Source: a virus. From it: DNA of 46,333 nucleotides. Below are positions 8,100 to 16,639 of this stretch, piece after piece. The position numbers were made by a program, and so were the translations under genes. The stretch spans positions 1 through 46,333 of the IMG/VR virus record IMGVR_UViG_3300026877_000048. One strand, written 5' to 3'. The notes beneath the pieces are model-generated. The model did not search any database. It was not told where the DNA came from and saw nothing but the letters and a program-made list of their open reading frames with translations. Each line of letters starts with the position of its first letter. Position 1 is the first letter of the stretch.

Positions 8100-8417
8100 T
8101 TAACTCACCCGCGCGAGGGTGCCCTCGACGAACCCGATCAGGACGAAGACCGTCCCCGTCGTGGTCGCCGATCCGTACTCCCACTGCTGCTGCCCATTCG
8201 CGCCCGTTGTCAGCAGAAACTGGTTCGCGCTCGGCGTGCCGCTGGTGATCACCTGGGCATACGCGGGCGAGGTGGTCGAGGCCGACCCGCCGCTCGCCTC
8301 CGTCAGGACCAGCACCGAGGTCAGCCGCAGGAAGTGCGGCGCGTCGGCCGGGAGATTCGTGGGCGTGTTGGCGTTCACCGCCCCCGGCGCGAAGGTATAG
8401 CTTTTCGTCGCGGCCAT
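8100..8417 (-). CDS. Small beta-rich virion protein
   Basis: 105 residues, Ser/Thr/Ala-rich with short strands and a hydrophobic end (TGTVFVLIGFVEGTLARV). GGAAGGAGGG lies upstream of the ATG. Its size and place between the two large beta-rich proteins suggest a decoration or accessory capsid role. No family recognised. Confidence 0.6.
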   Translation of the reverse strand: MAATKSYTFAPGAVNANTPTNLPADAPHFLRLTSVLVLTEASGGSASTTSPAYAQVITSGTPSANQFLLTTGANGQQQWEYGSATTTGTVFVLIGFVEGTLARVS

Positions 8418-8438
8418 GGCTTACGCGGCCCTCCTTCC

Positions 8439-9674
8439 TTACGGCTGCTCCACGAGCACGCCGATCACCGCCACGGCCACCTGGTAGGCCGGCGTGGGCG
8501 ACCCGTTGTCGGCGATGAACGGTACGGCGTTGTCCTTGTAGACCAGCAGTTCGCCGGGGAACTGCGGAACCGGGATGAACGTGTTCGGCGCGTTCACGTA
8601 GGGGGCCGCCTGCCCGAAGGCGAGCGGGTTCACGCCCTGCGTGACGAAGATCCCGTTCCGGCCCGTGCCCTCCGGGATCTCGTCGCCGTTGATCAGCCAC
8701 CCGGCCCGGCTCAGGTTCAGGCCCGGTGTGCCCGGGGCCCCCGTCTGGCCCGGCGGGAGCGGCACGCCCCGCACGCCCCACGCCCGCACCCACAGGGCGT
8801 CGTTGTTCAGGTTGAACTCCAGCCCCAGGTTCTGCTGGAGGTCTTCTACGTTGCCGTTGGCCCCGCCCAGGCTCGGGAAGGTGGTGAGCGCATACGGCAG
8901 GTTCGGCGACGTGGCTTGGGCGTTCAGGGCAAAGTGGAAGTAGGGGTTAATCTTGATGGACCCCTGCTCCGTGCCGCCCGGGAACCCCGGCCACGTGCTG
9001 ATGGAGAGCTTGCTGGGGGCCGGGTACGTGAACGACAGCGCCGGCTGACCCGTGAGGGTCCGCCGCATCGTCTGGAGGGAGACTTGGTTCCGCCAGAACT
9101 GCTGGAGGTACGCCAACGCCGCCTCCGTGTACTCGTACCCCTTGACGATGATCCGGAAGCCGCCGCTGCCCGCGCCCGTGACGCCGAACCGGGAGGACAC
9201 CGTGATACCCAGTTCCCGATTATACTTGGGCGCCGAAGCCAAGAGGGGGACATTGCTGCTCGCCCCGCCGCCCCGCCCCAACGGGCCCAGGAGCACGCGC
9301 CACAACGGTTCGCCCAAGCGGATGCGGAAGGTTGCCGACCCCCGCAATTGCGTCCGCAACGGCGTCATGAGGTGCGATCCCGTGCCGGGGAGCGTGATGT
9401 AGTGCCCGTAATCCTTGTTGTCGAGCACCAGCTTGACTTCCCGGAGGTCTTCGTAATTGCCGTTGCTGTCCTGGGGCGGGATGATCTCGATACTCGTGAC
9501 CTCCCGCGCCACCGCTCCATTGGTTGTGGAACTGGTGACGGTGTTGGGGGTCATGTAATTATTGCCATCCTGCGCCCGGCCGCTGGCGTCGTACGTTTTG
9601 GTCTCGTTCGCCGACAATCCGACCGTGTCGGTAATGTCGTAGAACGTGCGCTCAACGATAAACTGATCCGCCAC
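8439..9674 (-). CDS. Candidate major capsid protein
   Basis: 411 residues, the longest cleanly globular beta-rich protein in the late region. It begins at GTG with TAAGGGGGG upstream. It lacks membrane segments and low-complexity linkers, unlike its neighbours, and has balanced composition with many Asn, Gly and aromatic residues (KINPYFHFALNAQ, WLINGDEIPEGTG). The length fits a double jelly-roll capsid protein, and I see no HK97-type features such as a prohead protease or scaffold nearby. The call rests on size, composition and position only. Confidence 0.45.
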   Translation of the reverse strand: MADQFIVERTFYDITDTVGLSANETKTYDASGRAQDGNNYMTPNTVTSSTTNGAVAREVTSIEIIPPQDSNGNYEDLREVKLVLDNKDYGHYITLPGTGSHLMTPLRTQLRGSATFRIRLGEPLWRVLLGPLGRGGGASSNVPLLASAPKYNRELGITVSSRFGVTGAGSGGFRIIVKGYEYTEAALAYLQQFWRNQVSLQTMRRTLTGQPALSFTYPAPSKLSISTWPGFPGGTEQGSIKINPYFHFALNAQATSPNLPYALTTFPSLGGANGNVEDLQQNLGLEFNLNNDALWVRAWGVRGVPLPPGQTGAPGTPGLNLSRAGWLINGDEIPEGTGRNGIFVTQGVNPLAFGQAAPYVNAPNTFIPVPQFPGELLVYKDNAVPFIADNGSPTPAYQVAVAVIGVLVEQP

Positions 9675-9687
9675 GGGCTAGCCCCCC

Positions 9688-10104
9688 TTAGTACCCGCCC
9701 ATGGGCAGGTCAAACGCCGGCGATCCCGCGCTCGCAGGGACCCCCCCGACGCCCGGCGAGACCGTGAGGTTGGTCTGCACGGGCTGCCGCGTGGTGGTGG
9801 TCGTCGTCGTCGTGCTGGAGGTGGTGACCGGCGCCGTCGTCACCACCGTCGCCACCGGCTGCGGCAGAATCCGCCGCCGCACGATGCCGGCGGTAATGGC
9901 CCCGGCCGCCCAATCGGCCGCCCCATGGATGGCGTCGCGGTAGCCCCCGCCCCAGCCCAGGGCGTCGGCGACCAACATCAAGCCCGCAAACAGTTCCGAG
10001 TTCGTGAGCGTGGTGCTGACGGGCTTCGTCCGCACGTCGAGGTAGTCGGCCACGGCCCCGGCGGCGGCACCCCCGCCCCAGCGATACCACGGGATGTTGA
10101 CCAT
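9688..10104 (-). CDS. Virion-region protein with Thr-rich linker
   Basis: 138 residues. The N-terminal half is Gly/Ala-rich and moderately hydrophobic (WGGGAAAGAVADYL; GAADWAAGAITAGIV) and could contact a membrane. It is followed by a Thr/Ser run (TTSSTTTTTTTTRQ) and a beta-type C-terminus. The same Thr-run style is found in the spike-like protein encoded at 12650-14284. The ATG at 10102-10104 has AAGGAGGG upstream. No family recognised. Confidence 0.6.
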   Translation of the reverse strand: MVNIPWYRWGGGAAAGAVADYLDVRTKPVSTTLTNSELFAGLMLVADALGWGGGYRDAIHGAADWAAGAITAGIVRRRILPQPVATVVTTAPVTTSSTTTTTTTTRQPVQTNLTVSPGVGGVPASAGSPAFDLPMGGY

Positions 10105-10150
10105 CAGCCTGTCCCTCCTTGATGGGTCGCCCGCCGGGGCCAGGCCATAC

Positions 10151-10182
10151 AAAAAGGCCGAGGCGCTCCGTGCGCCCCGGCC
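10151..10182 (-). terminator. Intrinsic terminator in leader
   Basis: 11-bp arms (10156-10166 and 10172-10182) with one G-U pair, a 5-base loop, and a minus-strand TTTTT at 10151-10155. It lies between the promoter at 10269-10277 and the gene starting at 10104, repeating the arrangement at 1940-1968. Confidence 0.8.
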
Positions 10183-10191
10183 ACCACTGCC
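10179..10191 (-). promoter_or_regulatory. Conserved leader motif GGCAGTGGTGGCC, copy 2
   Basis: Identical to the copies at 1965-1977 and 17393-17405. It overlaps the upstream arm of the terminator hairpin, about 78 bases after the -10 box. Confidence 0.6.
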
Positions 10192-10268
10192 GGTCACCCG
10201 TTCCGGGCGGAGACGGGTTCCCGGCGTCGCCGCCGTCAACCCGCCGTGCAATGCAGTTGTTAGGCCCT

Positions 10269-10277
10269 ATTATACCA
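10269..10277 (-). promoter_or_regulatory. Extended -10 promoter, late unit 2
   Basis: Minus-strand TGGTATAAT, identical to the box at 2010-2018, with no recognisable -35 element. The upstream flank runs into the 3' end of the gene at 10286-10744. Confidence 0.6.
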
Positions 10278-10285
10278 GCCCGGCC

Positions 10286-10744
10286 CTACGCCGTGCTATC
10301 GGTGACATCGGCCGCCAGGTAGGCGACCTGGGTCGCGCTATCGACGCGCACCTGGATCACGTCGCCCCGGTGCACCGGCAGGGTGAGCACATACCACGCG
10401 CCCGCCGACAGGGCGGTCCCGCCGTTGAGCGTCCCCCAGGTTTGCCCGCCGTCGAGCGACACACTGACCGTGCTGGTGGCCGCCCCCGCCGCCAGGAGCG
10501 CCGTCACCCGCAGGGTCCCGGCCGCCGCGCGGGGGGTCTCGGCCCCGATCAGCACCTGCGCGGCCTGCACGGGCACATTCCGCACGGGATCCGCGAGATC
10601 CGCCGGGAACGTGCTGACGCGCACCGCACGGGGCGGGCGGCCCACGCCGGGGGACGCCGCCGTGGGCGTAATCTCCGGGGACGCCGGCACCGCCAAGGGT
10701 CCGGTCGCCGGCTCCGGGTCGAGCACCAGGGTCTCGTCTGCCAT
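10286..10744 (-). CDS. Beta-rich virion protein, unknown
   Basis: 152 residues. A Pro-rich N-terminus (about 45 residues) precedes a beta-sandwich-like domain (STVSVSLDGGQTWGTLNGGT; LPVHRGDVIQVRVDSATQVA). AAAGGAGG lies upstream of the ATG. It may be a spike or decoration domain; no specific family recognised. Confidence 0.6.
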   Translation of the reverse strand: MADETLVLDPEPATGPLAVPASPEITPTAASPGVGRPPRAVRVSTFPADLADPVRNVPVQAAQVLIGAETPRAAAGTLRVTALLAAGAATSTVSVSLDGGQTWGTLNGGTALSAGAWYVLTLPVHRGDVIQVRVDSATQVAYLAADVTDSTA

Positions 10745-10769
10745 CCGCCGTGACCTCCTTTATCCCGCC

Positions 10770-11351
10770 CTACGACCCCGTGACCTCCCGCCACACCCAG
10801 ACGCCGCCGACGACCAGGAGGCCCCAGACGGCCCAGGGCAGGCCCGCCGGGCCGGGCGCGGTCAGGATCTCCGCAAGGAACTGCCAGCCGCCCACCAAGA
10901 GCGCGACGCCCAGGCCCACAATCGCGCCGAGCACGACGGCGGGCAGCACCCCCACATCGCCCAGGGTGATAGCGAGGAGCGTCGTGCCCAGTCCCGCCAA
11001 CGCCCCCAGCAGGGTCGGACTCCACGGCGCATCCGTCACCCAGCCCAGGGCCACCGTGCCCCCCTGGGCGGTCGCGAGCGGCCGGCCCGGCCAGGTGGGA
11101 ATCGACCGGAGCGCCGGCACCGCCTGTACCACCTGATTCGCCAAGTGCGCCAGCCCGGCGGCCAGGGTACTGGCCGCCGCCACCGTCTGGCCGCCGAGGT
11201 GCAACGGGCCGACCGAGACGGCGGGCACCGTGACCGACCGGAGCGTCAGGCGCAGTTGCACGCGCGTCCCGGCCGGCTGTTGGCGTTCCACTTGGCCGAC
11301 CTGCTGAGCGTCCGGGAACCCGGAGCCCCTAGCTAACAGGCGTGTGGCCAT
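10770..11351 (-). CDS. Polytopic membrane protein, virion region
   Basis: 193 residues. The N-terminal half has a soluble beta/alpha segment; the C-terminal half has three hydrophobic spans (about LLGALAGLGTTLLAITLGDV, AVVLGAIVGLGVALLVGG, and GLPWAVWGLLVVGGVWVW). I chose ATG at 11349-11351 because the G-run lies 9 bases upstream; an alternative ATG is three codons earlier. The gene overlaps its upstream neighbour by 23 bases. It is likely a viral membrane or channel protein. Confidence 0.6.
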   Translation of the reverse strand: MATRLLARGSGFPDAQQVGQVERQQPAGTRVQLRLTLRSVTVPAVSVGPLHLGGQTVAAASTLAAGLAHLANQVVQAVPALRSIPTWPGRPLATAQGGTVALGWVTDAPWSPTLLGALAGLGTTLLAITLGDVGVLPAVVLGAIVGLGVALLVGGWQFLAEILTAPGPAGLPWAVWGLLVVGGVWVWREVTGS

Positions 11352-11574
11352 GGCCGGCATCCCCCCGCTGGTGCCACGCGACCCACGTGGCCTGAATCCC
11401 CCACACCAAGGCTTCGACGGCGACGAGCGGCCACCCTAGCAGATTCACTGCCCAGCCGCCCGCCGTCTCCGTGGTCCAGAGGGGCCACCGCGTGCGGGCC
11501 CGGGCCGCCAAGCCCGTGACGAGCAGGCCGTGCACCGCTCCGATGAGCAGATAACCCAACACCCATTGCCACAT
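11329..11574 (-). CDS. Small two-span membrane protein
   Basis: 81 residues with two hydrophobic spans (WVLGYLLIGAVHGLLVTGLA near residues 4-23 and AVNLLGWPLVAVEALVWGIQ near 42-62) and a short charged tail. The ribosome site is weak. It overlaps the next membrane gene, so the two may work together. Holin-like or virion membrane protein; not resolved. Confidence 0.55.
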   Translation of the reverse strand: MWQWVLGYLLIGAVHGLLVTGLAARARTRWPLWTTETAGGWAVNLLGWPLVAVEALVWGIQATWVAWHQRGDAGHGHTPVS

Positions 11575-11633
11575 GGTGATCGCCTACGCTTGTCGCGTGT
11601 CCTCCCGGATGCCCTCCGGTTATCCCCTCAGTG

Positions 11634-12635
11634 TCAGGTAAACCCGCTGAGGCTCAAGTTGTTTGGCGTCGTGGGACCCGTCTGAACATACACCTGGGTG
11701 AGGCGGCACCCCTCATATTCGGCCACGCCGTAGTGGTGACTCAATGTACAGGTGCCGTAGGGGTGGGCTTGGTAGTACGCCCGGCCCAATCCTAGGAAGG
11801 CGAAGCACAGGGGCCCTTGACACCCCACGTTGCTGGGCAGGCTGTCGGGTACCGCTGGCACGCAATACCAGCGGTACGTCACACCGTCAAAGACGGGGAA
11901 ATACCCTGTGGGGCAGCCGTGCGGCCCGGCCGGAAGCGTGGCCGGCCGTTCAATCGGAATCCCGAAGGGGGCCGCCCGGTTGCCAGAGGGCGGGGTGGGG
12001 GCCGAAGAACCGCCGCCCGCAAACGCTGTCGGGTTTTGCAGTTTCCCCCATGTCGCCGGCCCCACGACACCGTCCACCGTCAGCCCCTCTTGCGCCTGAA
12101 ACTGCTCCACGGCGGCCAGGGTCTCCGGCCCGAAAATGCCATCCACGGCCAGCGGGGCGTTATCAATCCGCACGACGCCCTGCGCGGCCAACTGGTTCAG
12201 GGTCCGTTGGATCAGCATGACGCACGCGCCGGTGCTGCCGTAGCGGTAGTCCCCCTGGCTGCACGCCGCGAAGGTCGCGGCGGGCGACGCGCCCTGGGGC
12301 GTGGTGGCGGCGGGGCTCGGCGTCGTCTGGGCCGTCCCGCTGGGGGATCCGGGGGCGGGGCTGGCGGACGGGCTGCCCGCCGCCGGGTTCGCGCCCAGCG
12401 CGGTCAAATACCCCTCAATCGTCTGGACGGCGTGCGCATCCCCCGCCTGCTGGGCGAGGCTCAGCATTTGCTGGATCTTGGCGATAGCGGTCGCCCGGCG
12501 GCTCGGGATCGCCAGGGCCTCCTGGTACGCCGCGAACGCCTCCGCCTCATACCCCAGGGGCTTCTTGTACAACAAGGCATAGGCGGCCACGGCCACAGCC
12601 GCGTCCAACGCCAAGTTTCCCGTGCTTGCCGCCAT
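11634..12635 (-). CDS. Membrane-anchored peptidoglycan-binding protein
   Basis: 333 residues. A hydrophobic N-terminus (LALDAAVAVAAYALLY) is followed by a helical pair, an Ala/Pro/Ser linker, then a PG_binding_1-type three-helix domain at about residues 135-200 (VMLIQRTLNQLAAQGVV, VDGIFGPETLAAVEQFQ, VDGVVGPATWGKLQ). The Cys-rich C-terminal 100 residues (seven or more Cys) may be a disulfide-bonded host-recognition domain. TAAGGGGGG lies upstream of the ATG. It probably docks the particle to the cell wall. Confidence 0.8.
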   Translation of the reverse strand: MAASTGNLALDAAVAVAAYALLYKKPLGYEAEAFAAYQEALAIPSRRATAIAKIQQMLSLAQQAGDAHAVQTIEGYLTALGANPAAGSPSASPAPGSPSGTAQTTPSPAATTPQGASPAATFAACSQGDYRYGSTGACVMLIQRTLNQLAAQGVVRIDNAPLAVDGIFGPETLAAVEQFQAQEGLTVDGVVGPATWGKLQNPTAFAGGGSSAPTPPSGNRAAPFGIPIERPATLPAGPHGCPTGYFPVFDGVTYRWYCVPAVPDSLPSNVGCQGPLCFAFLGLGRAYYQAHPYGTCTLSHHYGVAEYEGCRLTQVYVQTGPTTPNNLSLSGFT

Positions 12636-12649
12636 AGAGAATGCCCCCC

Positions 12650-14284
12650 TTAGCTGCCCGTCTGAATCACCACAGGCTGGCCGGTCGGCAGGGCGGTCGC
12701 AATGTTCCCATTCTGCGCGTACGCATCATAGTAGCCCCCAGTCGGGTTCGGCACGCGAATGTACCCCGTGTAACCGGGCGGCAACTGTTTGGCTGCCTGG
12801 AATAACTGCTGGAGTACCGTGCTGGAGAAGGCCCCCGATCCCCCGCTCGGGATCTGGGCCGAACTGGTCACCACGGGCACGGTGAGGGTGCCAGGTCCAT
12901 TCGGGGTCTGCGTCGGGATCGTCACGGTCGGACCCCCATAGCCGCTGGGGACCTGATTGAACTGGGTCTGGTTGGGTGTTCCCGGGTGCGGCGTCAGGGG
13001 CGGAATGGTCGGCGTGCCCACGGCCGATGTGCTGCCCGTCACCGTCACTGTCAGGGTGTTCCCTTGGGTCTTGTACGCCTGATCCCCGCTCGGTGCCGTG
13101 ACCGACCGCGCATAGGCGGTCACATAATAGGTTCCTGGCTCTTGCGGCACCAACTGAAAGAGGTTGTTCAGCGAATACGACCCGCTGGACACCCACCCGT
13201 TCTGTTCCGTGGGTTCGCTGGTCGGCGATGCCCCGCCGGGCGGGTAGTACCAGAACTGGTACACAGCCCGGGGTACCCCCGTCGCCTGCGCCTGAAAGGT
13301 GAGCACTTGGCCGACCGTCCCGCTCGTCGGGCCAGTGACCGTCACGCTGGTCGGCTTCTGGGCGGGGGCCGCGACAAAGGTCGCCTGCCCCGTGGCCTGT
13401 TGCCCTGCCGCCGACGCCGTGACGGTCACGGTGTAGGTTTGTGCTGTCAGCGGGGTCACGCTGAAGCTGAAGCTGGGGCCGCTGCCGCTTGCGGTCCCAA
13501 CCACCGTGCCGTCTTGCCCCGTGACACTGCCGGTCCAGGTCACCGTGTCGGAGGCCGGGACATTCGCCACGGTGGCACTCACCGTGACCGGGACCCCGAC
13601 CGGGGTGGTCGCGGGCACCGTGACGGTGACCGGGCCCAGCGGCGTGGGGGCCGTGGTGGCGGATGCCTGGGCCGTCTGGCCTGCGTTCGGGGCCGCCCCG
13701 GGCGTGGTGAGCATTTGCAGCACCACCTGCACCTGCTGCGGTTGGCCCACGTAGACCACCGGCCCGCTCGGGGTGGTGCTGACCAGCAGGGGCGCGCTCG
13801 GCGGCCCCGGCTGGCCGTCGTAGCCAATCGCGACACAGTACACCTGGTACATGGTATTGGCCTGCAAGCCCTCGATCAGCGCCACGTTCGTCGGGCTGCG
13901 GGCGAGGATCAGGTCGGTCCCGTACTCGCGCCACTCGTAGGCCACGGCCCCCGTGACCGGCGAGCAGGCCACCAGGACGCTATGTGCCGTCGCGCCGAGT
14001 TCGTAGAGTTCGGCCGGGGCCCCCGGCGGCGACGGCGGCGGACTGGTGACGCCCGTGGTGGCCGCGATGCTCGCGGCGGACGTCGGTGCGGTCCCCGTCG
14101 CGGCCGGTGCGGTCGTGACCGGCCGGCGGAGCGTGAAGAGGTACGCCAGCCCCGCGAGGATGCCGATTACCGCCGCGTCGGTGCTCAGGTGTACGTTCGA
14201 GAGCAGGCCCGGCTGGGGCGGGCGGTACTTTGTCGTCGTGGTGGTCGTCGTCGTGCTCTCACTCGGAATCGGCTGGGCCGCCAC
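12650..14284 (-). CDS. Membrane-anchored spike with FN3- and Ig-like domains
   Basis: 544 residues. A Thr run followed by KYRPP (about residues 10-24) leads to one membrane span (AAVIGILAGLAYLF), a Thr/Ala/Pro linker, then an FN3-like domain (about 85-170), two Ig/PKD-like domains (about 200-300 and 310-415) and a Gly/Pro/Thr-rich C-terminus. The last Ig-like domain is clearly related to that in the next protein upstream (encoded at 14297-15199). GTG start with a GGGGGG site. The layout fits a membrane-embedded surface spike used for adhesion. Confidence 0.75.
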   Translation of the reverse strand: MAAQPIPSESTTTTTTTTKYRPPQPGLLSNVHLSTDAAVIGILAGLAYLFTLRRPVTTAPAATGTAPTSAASIAATTGVTSPPPSPPGAPAELYELGATAHSVLVACSPVTGAVAYEWREYGTDLILARSPTNVALIEGLQANTMYQVYCVAIGYDGQPGPPSAPLLVSTTPSGPVVYVGQPQQVQVVLQMLTTPGAAPNAGQTAQASATTAPTPLGPVTVTVPATTPVGVPVTVSATVANVPASDTVTWTGSVTGQDGTVVGTASGSGPSFSFSVTPLTAQTYTVTVTASAAGQQATGQATFVAAPAQKPTSVTVTGPTSGTVGQVLTFQAQATGVPRAVYQFWYYPPGGASPTSEPTEQNGWVSSGSYSLNNLFQLVPQEPGTYYVTAYARSVTAPSGDQAYKTQGNTLTVTVTGSTSAVGTPTIPPLTPHPGTPNQTQFNQVPSGYGGPTVTIPTQTPNGPGTLTVPVVTSSAQIPSGGSGAFSSTVLQQLFQAAKQLPPGYTGYIRVPNPTGGYYDAYAQNGNIATALPTGQPVVIQTGS

Positions 14285-14296
14285 GATCCGTCCCCC

Positions 14297-15199
14297 CTAC
14301 CCGGTCACCATGACATAGGCCCCCGGCGGCAGGTACTGCCCCGTGGCGACACTGCCGATCTGGTCCTGCAAGCCGGGGCGGTAGATGCCCACCGTAATGC
14401 TGCGGAGGTTGCCCCGGGGATCATAGGTGGCGATGCCCACGCCGCCGGGGATCCCCGGCCACGGGCCCGCGTACACCTGGACCGTCCGGCCGTAGGTCGC
14501 CAATTGGCGGGGCACGGCCGCGAACGCCGCGCCGCCCACGGTCACGGGATCGCCCGCCGCCGTCACCTGGATCGTGAGCGGGGCCGATTGGGTCTCGTAG
14601 ATCCCCCGCTGGGTCTCGTTCTCATGACTCGGCGCGGTCACATCCCGGGCATACGCCACGACGAGGTACGATCCCGGCCGTTCCGGCACGAACGTCATGA
14701 GGGCATTCGGCCCGTAGCCCTGGACGCTAATCCACCCGTTCTGGATGCCCTGCACCGTGACGCCCTGGCTGTCCACGGGCTGGGCCCCGCCCGGCGGCAA
14801 CAGCCAAAACTGGTACAGGGGATGGCCGACCCCCGTGGCCTGCGCCTGCACCGTGATCGGCTGCCCCACCGTGCCGGTGGAGGGCCCCGTGAGGGTGACG
14901 GCCGTGGGGGCGAGGGCGCCAGGCGTGGTCGACGCCCCGGTCGGGCTGGGGCTGCTGCTGGCGGGGGTGCCGGACGTCGAGGGCGTGCCGGCCGCCCCAG
15001 TCGGCTGGCCCGTCAACCGGGCCCGCAGACTCGCCAGCAGCGGTTGCAGCTTGCCCGTCAGATCGAGGTACACCAAGCCGGCCCCGGCCAGGACGAGCAC
15101 CGTCCCCCACGGGAAGCCGCCGCCCTCGCCGGGTGGGCGGTACCGCACTTGATATTCGGTCTTGTAGTTGGTGGATGCCGGGAACGGCTGCTGCGCCAT
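14297..15199 (-). CDS. Membrane-anchored Ig-like spike, paralogue of the neighbour
   Basis: 300 residues. It shares with the protein encoded at 12650-14284 a Tyr/Thr-rich N-terminus ending in RYRPP, one membrane span (TVLVLAGAGLVYLDLTG), and an Ig-like domain with the pattern TGP-GTVGQ, QAQATGV, YQFW-PPGG, NGW, then PG-Y-V-AYAR-VTAPS. A C-terminal region of about 70 residues (PWPGIPGGVGIATYDPRGN) is unique. AAGGAGG upstream. The pair probably arose by duplication and forms displayed adhesins. Confidence 0.75.
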   Translation of the reverse strand: MAQQPFPASTNYKTEYQVRYRPPGEGGGFPWGTVLVLAGAGLVYLDLTGKLQPLLASLRARLTGQPTGAAGTPSTSGTPASSSPSPTGASTTPGALAPTAVTLTGPSTGTVGQPITVQAQATGVGHPLYQFWLLPPGGAQPVDSQGVTVQGIQNGWISVQGYGPNALMTFVPERPGSYLVVAYARDVTAPSHENETQRGIYETQSAPLTIQVTAAGDPVTVGGAAFAAVPRQLATYGRTVQVYAGPWPGIPGGVGIATYDPRGNLRSITVGIYRPGLQDQIGSVATGQYLPPGAYVMVTG

Positions 15200-15220
15200 G
15201 GTCTGGGCCTCCTTGTCCCG

Positions 15221-15577
15221 CTAGCTCGGATGCAGGAAGCGATCCCGCGCGGCCGCCAGTTGGGCCGTAAACCACGCCTCATGCTGCCAACAGATGACCC
15301 CGATGGCCGGCCACCGGGCGAGCAGGCCGTCCACGACCGCCCGCCACTGGGCGGGCCCCGCCGCCGCCAACGCCTGCCGCACGGCGGGCGGCGTGTGGTT
15401 GAGGGCCACGCGTCGCATCCACGGCGGGAACCGCCCCAGCAGGAGCGTCGCGAGATCCGCCCGCGCCTCCGCCCATTGCCGCACCTGGGCCGGCCCCTGC
15501 GCCGCGAGCCACGGGCCCACCCATTGGACGGCCCACGCCACGGCCGGGTCCGCCGGGCAGTCCCTCCGCACCGCCAT
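15221..15577 (-). CDS. Small helical protein, unknown
   Basis: 118 residues, mostly amphipathic helices rich in Ala, Arg and Trp (AVAWAVQWVGPWLAAQG; WRAVVDGLLARWPAIGVICW). The ATG lies near the stop of the upstream coiled-coil gene with a distant GGGAG, so translational coupling is likely. No family recognised. Confidence 0.6.
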   Translation of the reverse strand: MAVRRDCPADPAVAWAVQWVGPWLAAQGPAQVRQWAEARADLATLLLGRFPPWMRRVALNHTPPAVRQALAAAGPAQWRAVVDGLLARWPAIGVICWQHEAWFTAQLAAARDRFLHPS

Positions 15578-15583
15578 CGGCGA

Positions 15584-16624
15584 TCAGTACTCCCCCATCA
15601 ACGTGTCGGCGAGGCCCGCCGGGGACGCGGGGGGGGCTGCGGCGGGCGGCGGGGGGGACGCGGTCGGGGCGGGCACGGCGGGGCCGACCTGCTCCACGCG
15701 AATCTGGTGGGCACAGAAGGGGCAGGTCAACACCGTGCCGACCGCCGGGGCTTGCGGGATCGCGAACGCCTGCCCGCACGCGGCGCAGGCCACGCGCACG
15801 AGGCCCAGGGTCTCGGGGGCCGGCCCCGGCGCGCCGACCGGCCCAGCGGGCGGCGCTGCGGCGCTGGCGGGGGCCGGCTGCCCCGTCGCCACGGCCGCGA
15901 GGTCGCTCATCAATTGGGCGAACCGCTCCTGCCGCCGTTCCTCCGCCGCGAGCTTCTGGTCGATCTCCTTCTCGCGGAGGCGCAGTTCCCGGGCCCGGAG
16001 GTAGTGGTCGAAGTCGATCACGTTCTCTTGCTCCCGGTGCGCCCGCTCCTGCTCCAGTTCCTTCTTGATTTCCTCGCGCATGGCCAGGTAGGACTGGATC
16101 GGATTGCTCTGGAGATCCTGGAGGAGCTTTTGGCGGGCAATCTCGTCGATCTCGCTGGGCCGCCGGGCCTCCTGGCGGATCGTGTCCAGGAGGTTCATGA
16201 CCGTCTGGGTGAAGTCCTGCTGGAACCGCATCTGGTTCTCCTGCATGCGGCCCTGAATCTCCAAGACGGCCTTCTGGGTGTCGGCCACCGCCCGGGTCAC
16301 GGCCTCCATCACCCGCGCGAGGCCCCCATCCACTTCCGCCTTCCCGTCCCCCTCGCGGGTCAGATCCTTGACCAGCTTGGCCGTGAGCGCGACCTGCAAG
16401 AGCCGGTCGGGGTTCAGCGTGCGCGCGTCGTCCGCCGACGCGGGCGGGCGCTGCTCAATCTCCGTTACCAACCGATCCAGCATAGTCCCGACCGCCCGCT
16501 CGACGGCCTCCTCGAAGCGGCTGGCCTGCCGGGCCCCGGGCGACGGGCTGAACGCGGCCTCGAACGCGGTCCGCATGTCCACACCCCGCGTCGCCGCCGG
16601 GGGGGGCGTCGTCTCGTGCGCCAT
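15584..16624 (-). CDS. Long coiled-coil protein with zinc ribbon
   Basis: 346 residues. A long charged helical region (about residues 30-235) has strong heptad character (MREEIKKELEQERAHREQEN; LREKEIDQKLAAEERRQERF). After an Ala/Pro linker a zinc ribbon follows (CAACGQAFAIP then CPFCAHQI), then another linker and the end GLADTLMGEY. GGAGGG precedes the ATG. It could be an assembly scaffold, an internal virion protein, or a DNA-contacting protein; the charged coil would fit scaffolding. No family recognised. Confidence 0.65.
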   Translation of the reverse strand: MAHETTPPPAATRGVDMRTAFEAAFSPSPGARQASRFEEAVERAVGTMLDRLVTEIEQRPPASADDARTLNPDRLLQVALTAKLVKDLTREGDGKAEVDGGLARVMEAVTRAVADTQKAVLEIQGRMQENQMRFQQDFTQTVMNLLDTIRQEARRPSEIDEIARQKLLQDLQSNPIQSYLAMREEIKKELEQERAHREQENVIDFDHYLRARELRLREKEIDQKLAAEERRQERFAQLMSDLAAVATGQPAPASAAAPPAGPVGAPGPAPETLGLVRVACAACGQAFAIPQAPAVGTVLTCPFCAHQIRVEQVGPAVPAPTASPPPPAAAPPASPAGLADTLMGEY

Positions 16625-16639
16625 GGGGGTCTCTCCCTC

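Noticed and set aside
15584-16624. Terminase or packaging ATPase
   Set aside because: The protein has a long charged coil and a zinc ribbon but no Walker A, Walker B or nuclease motif.
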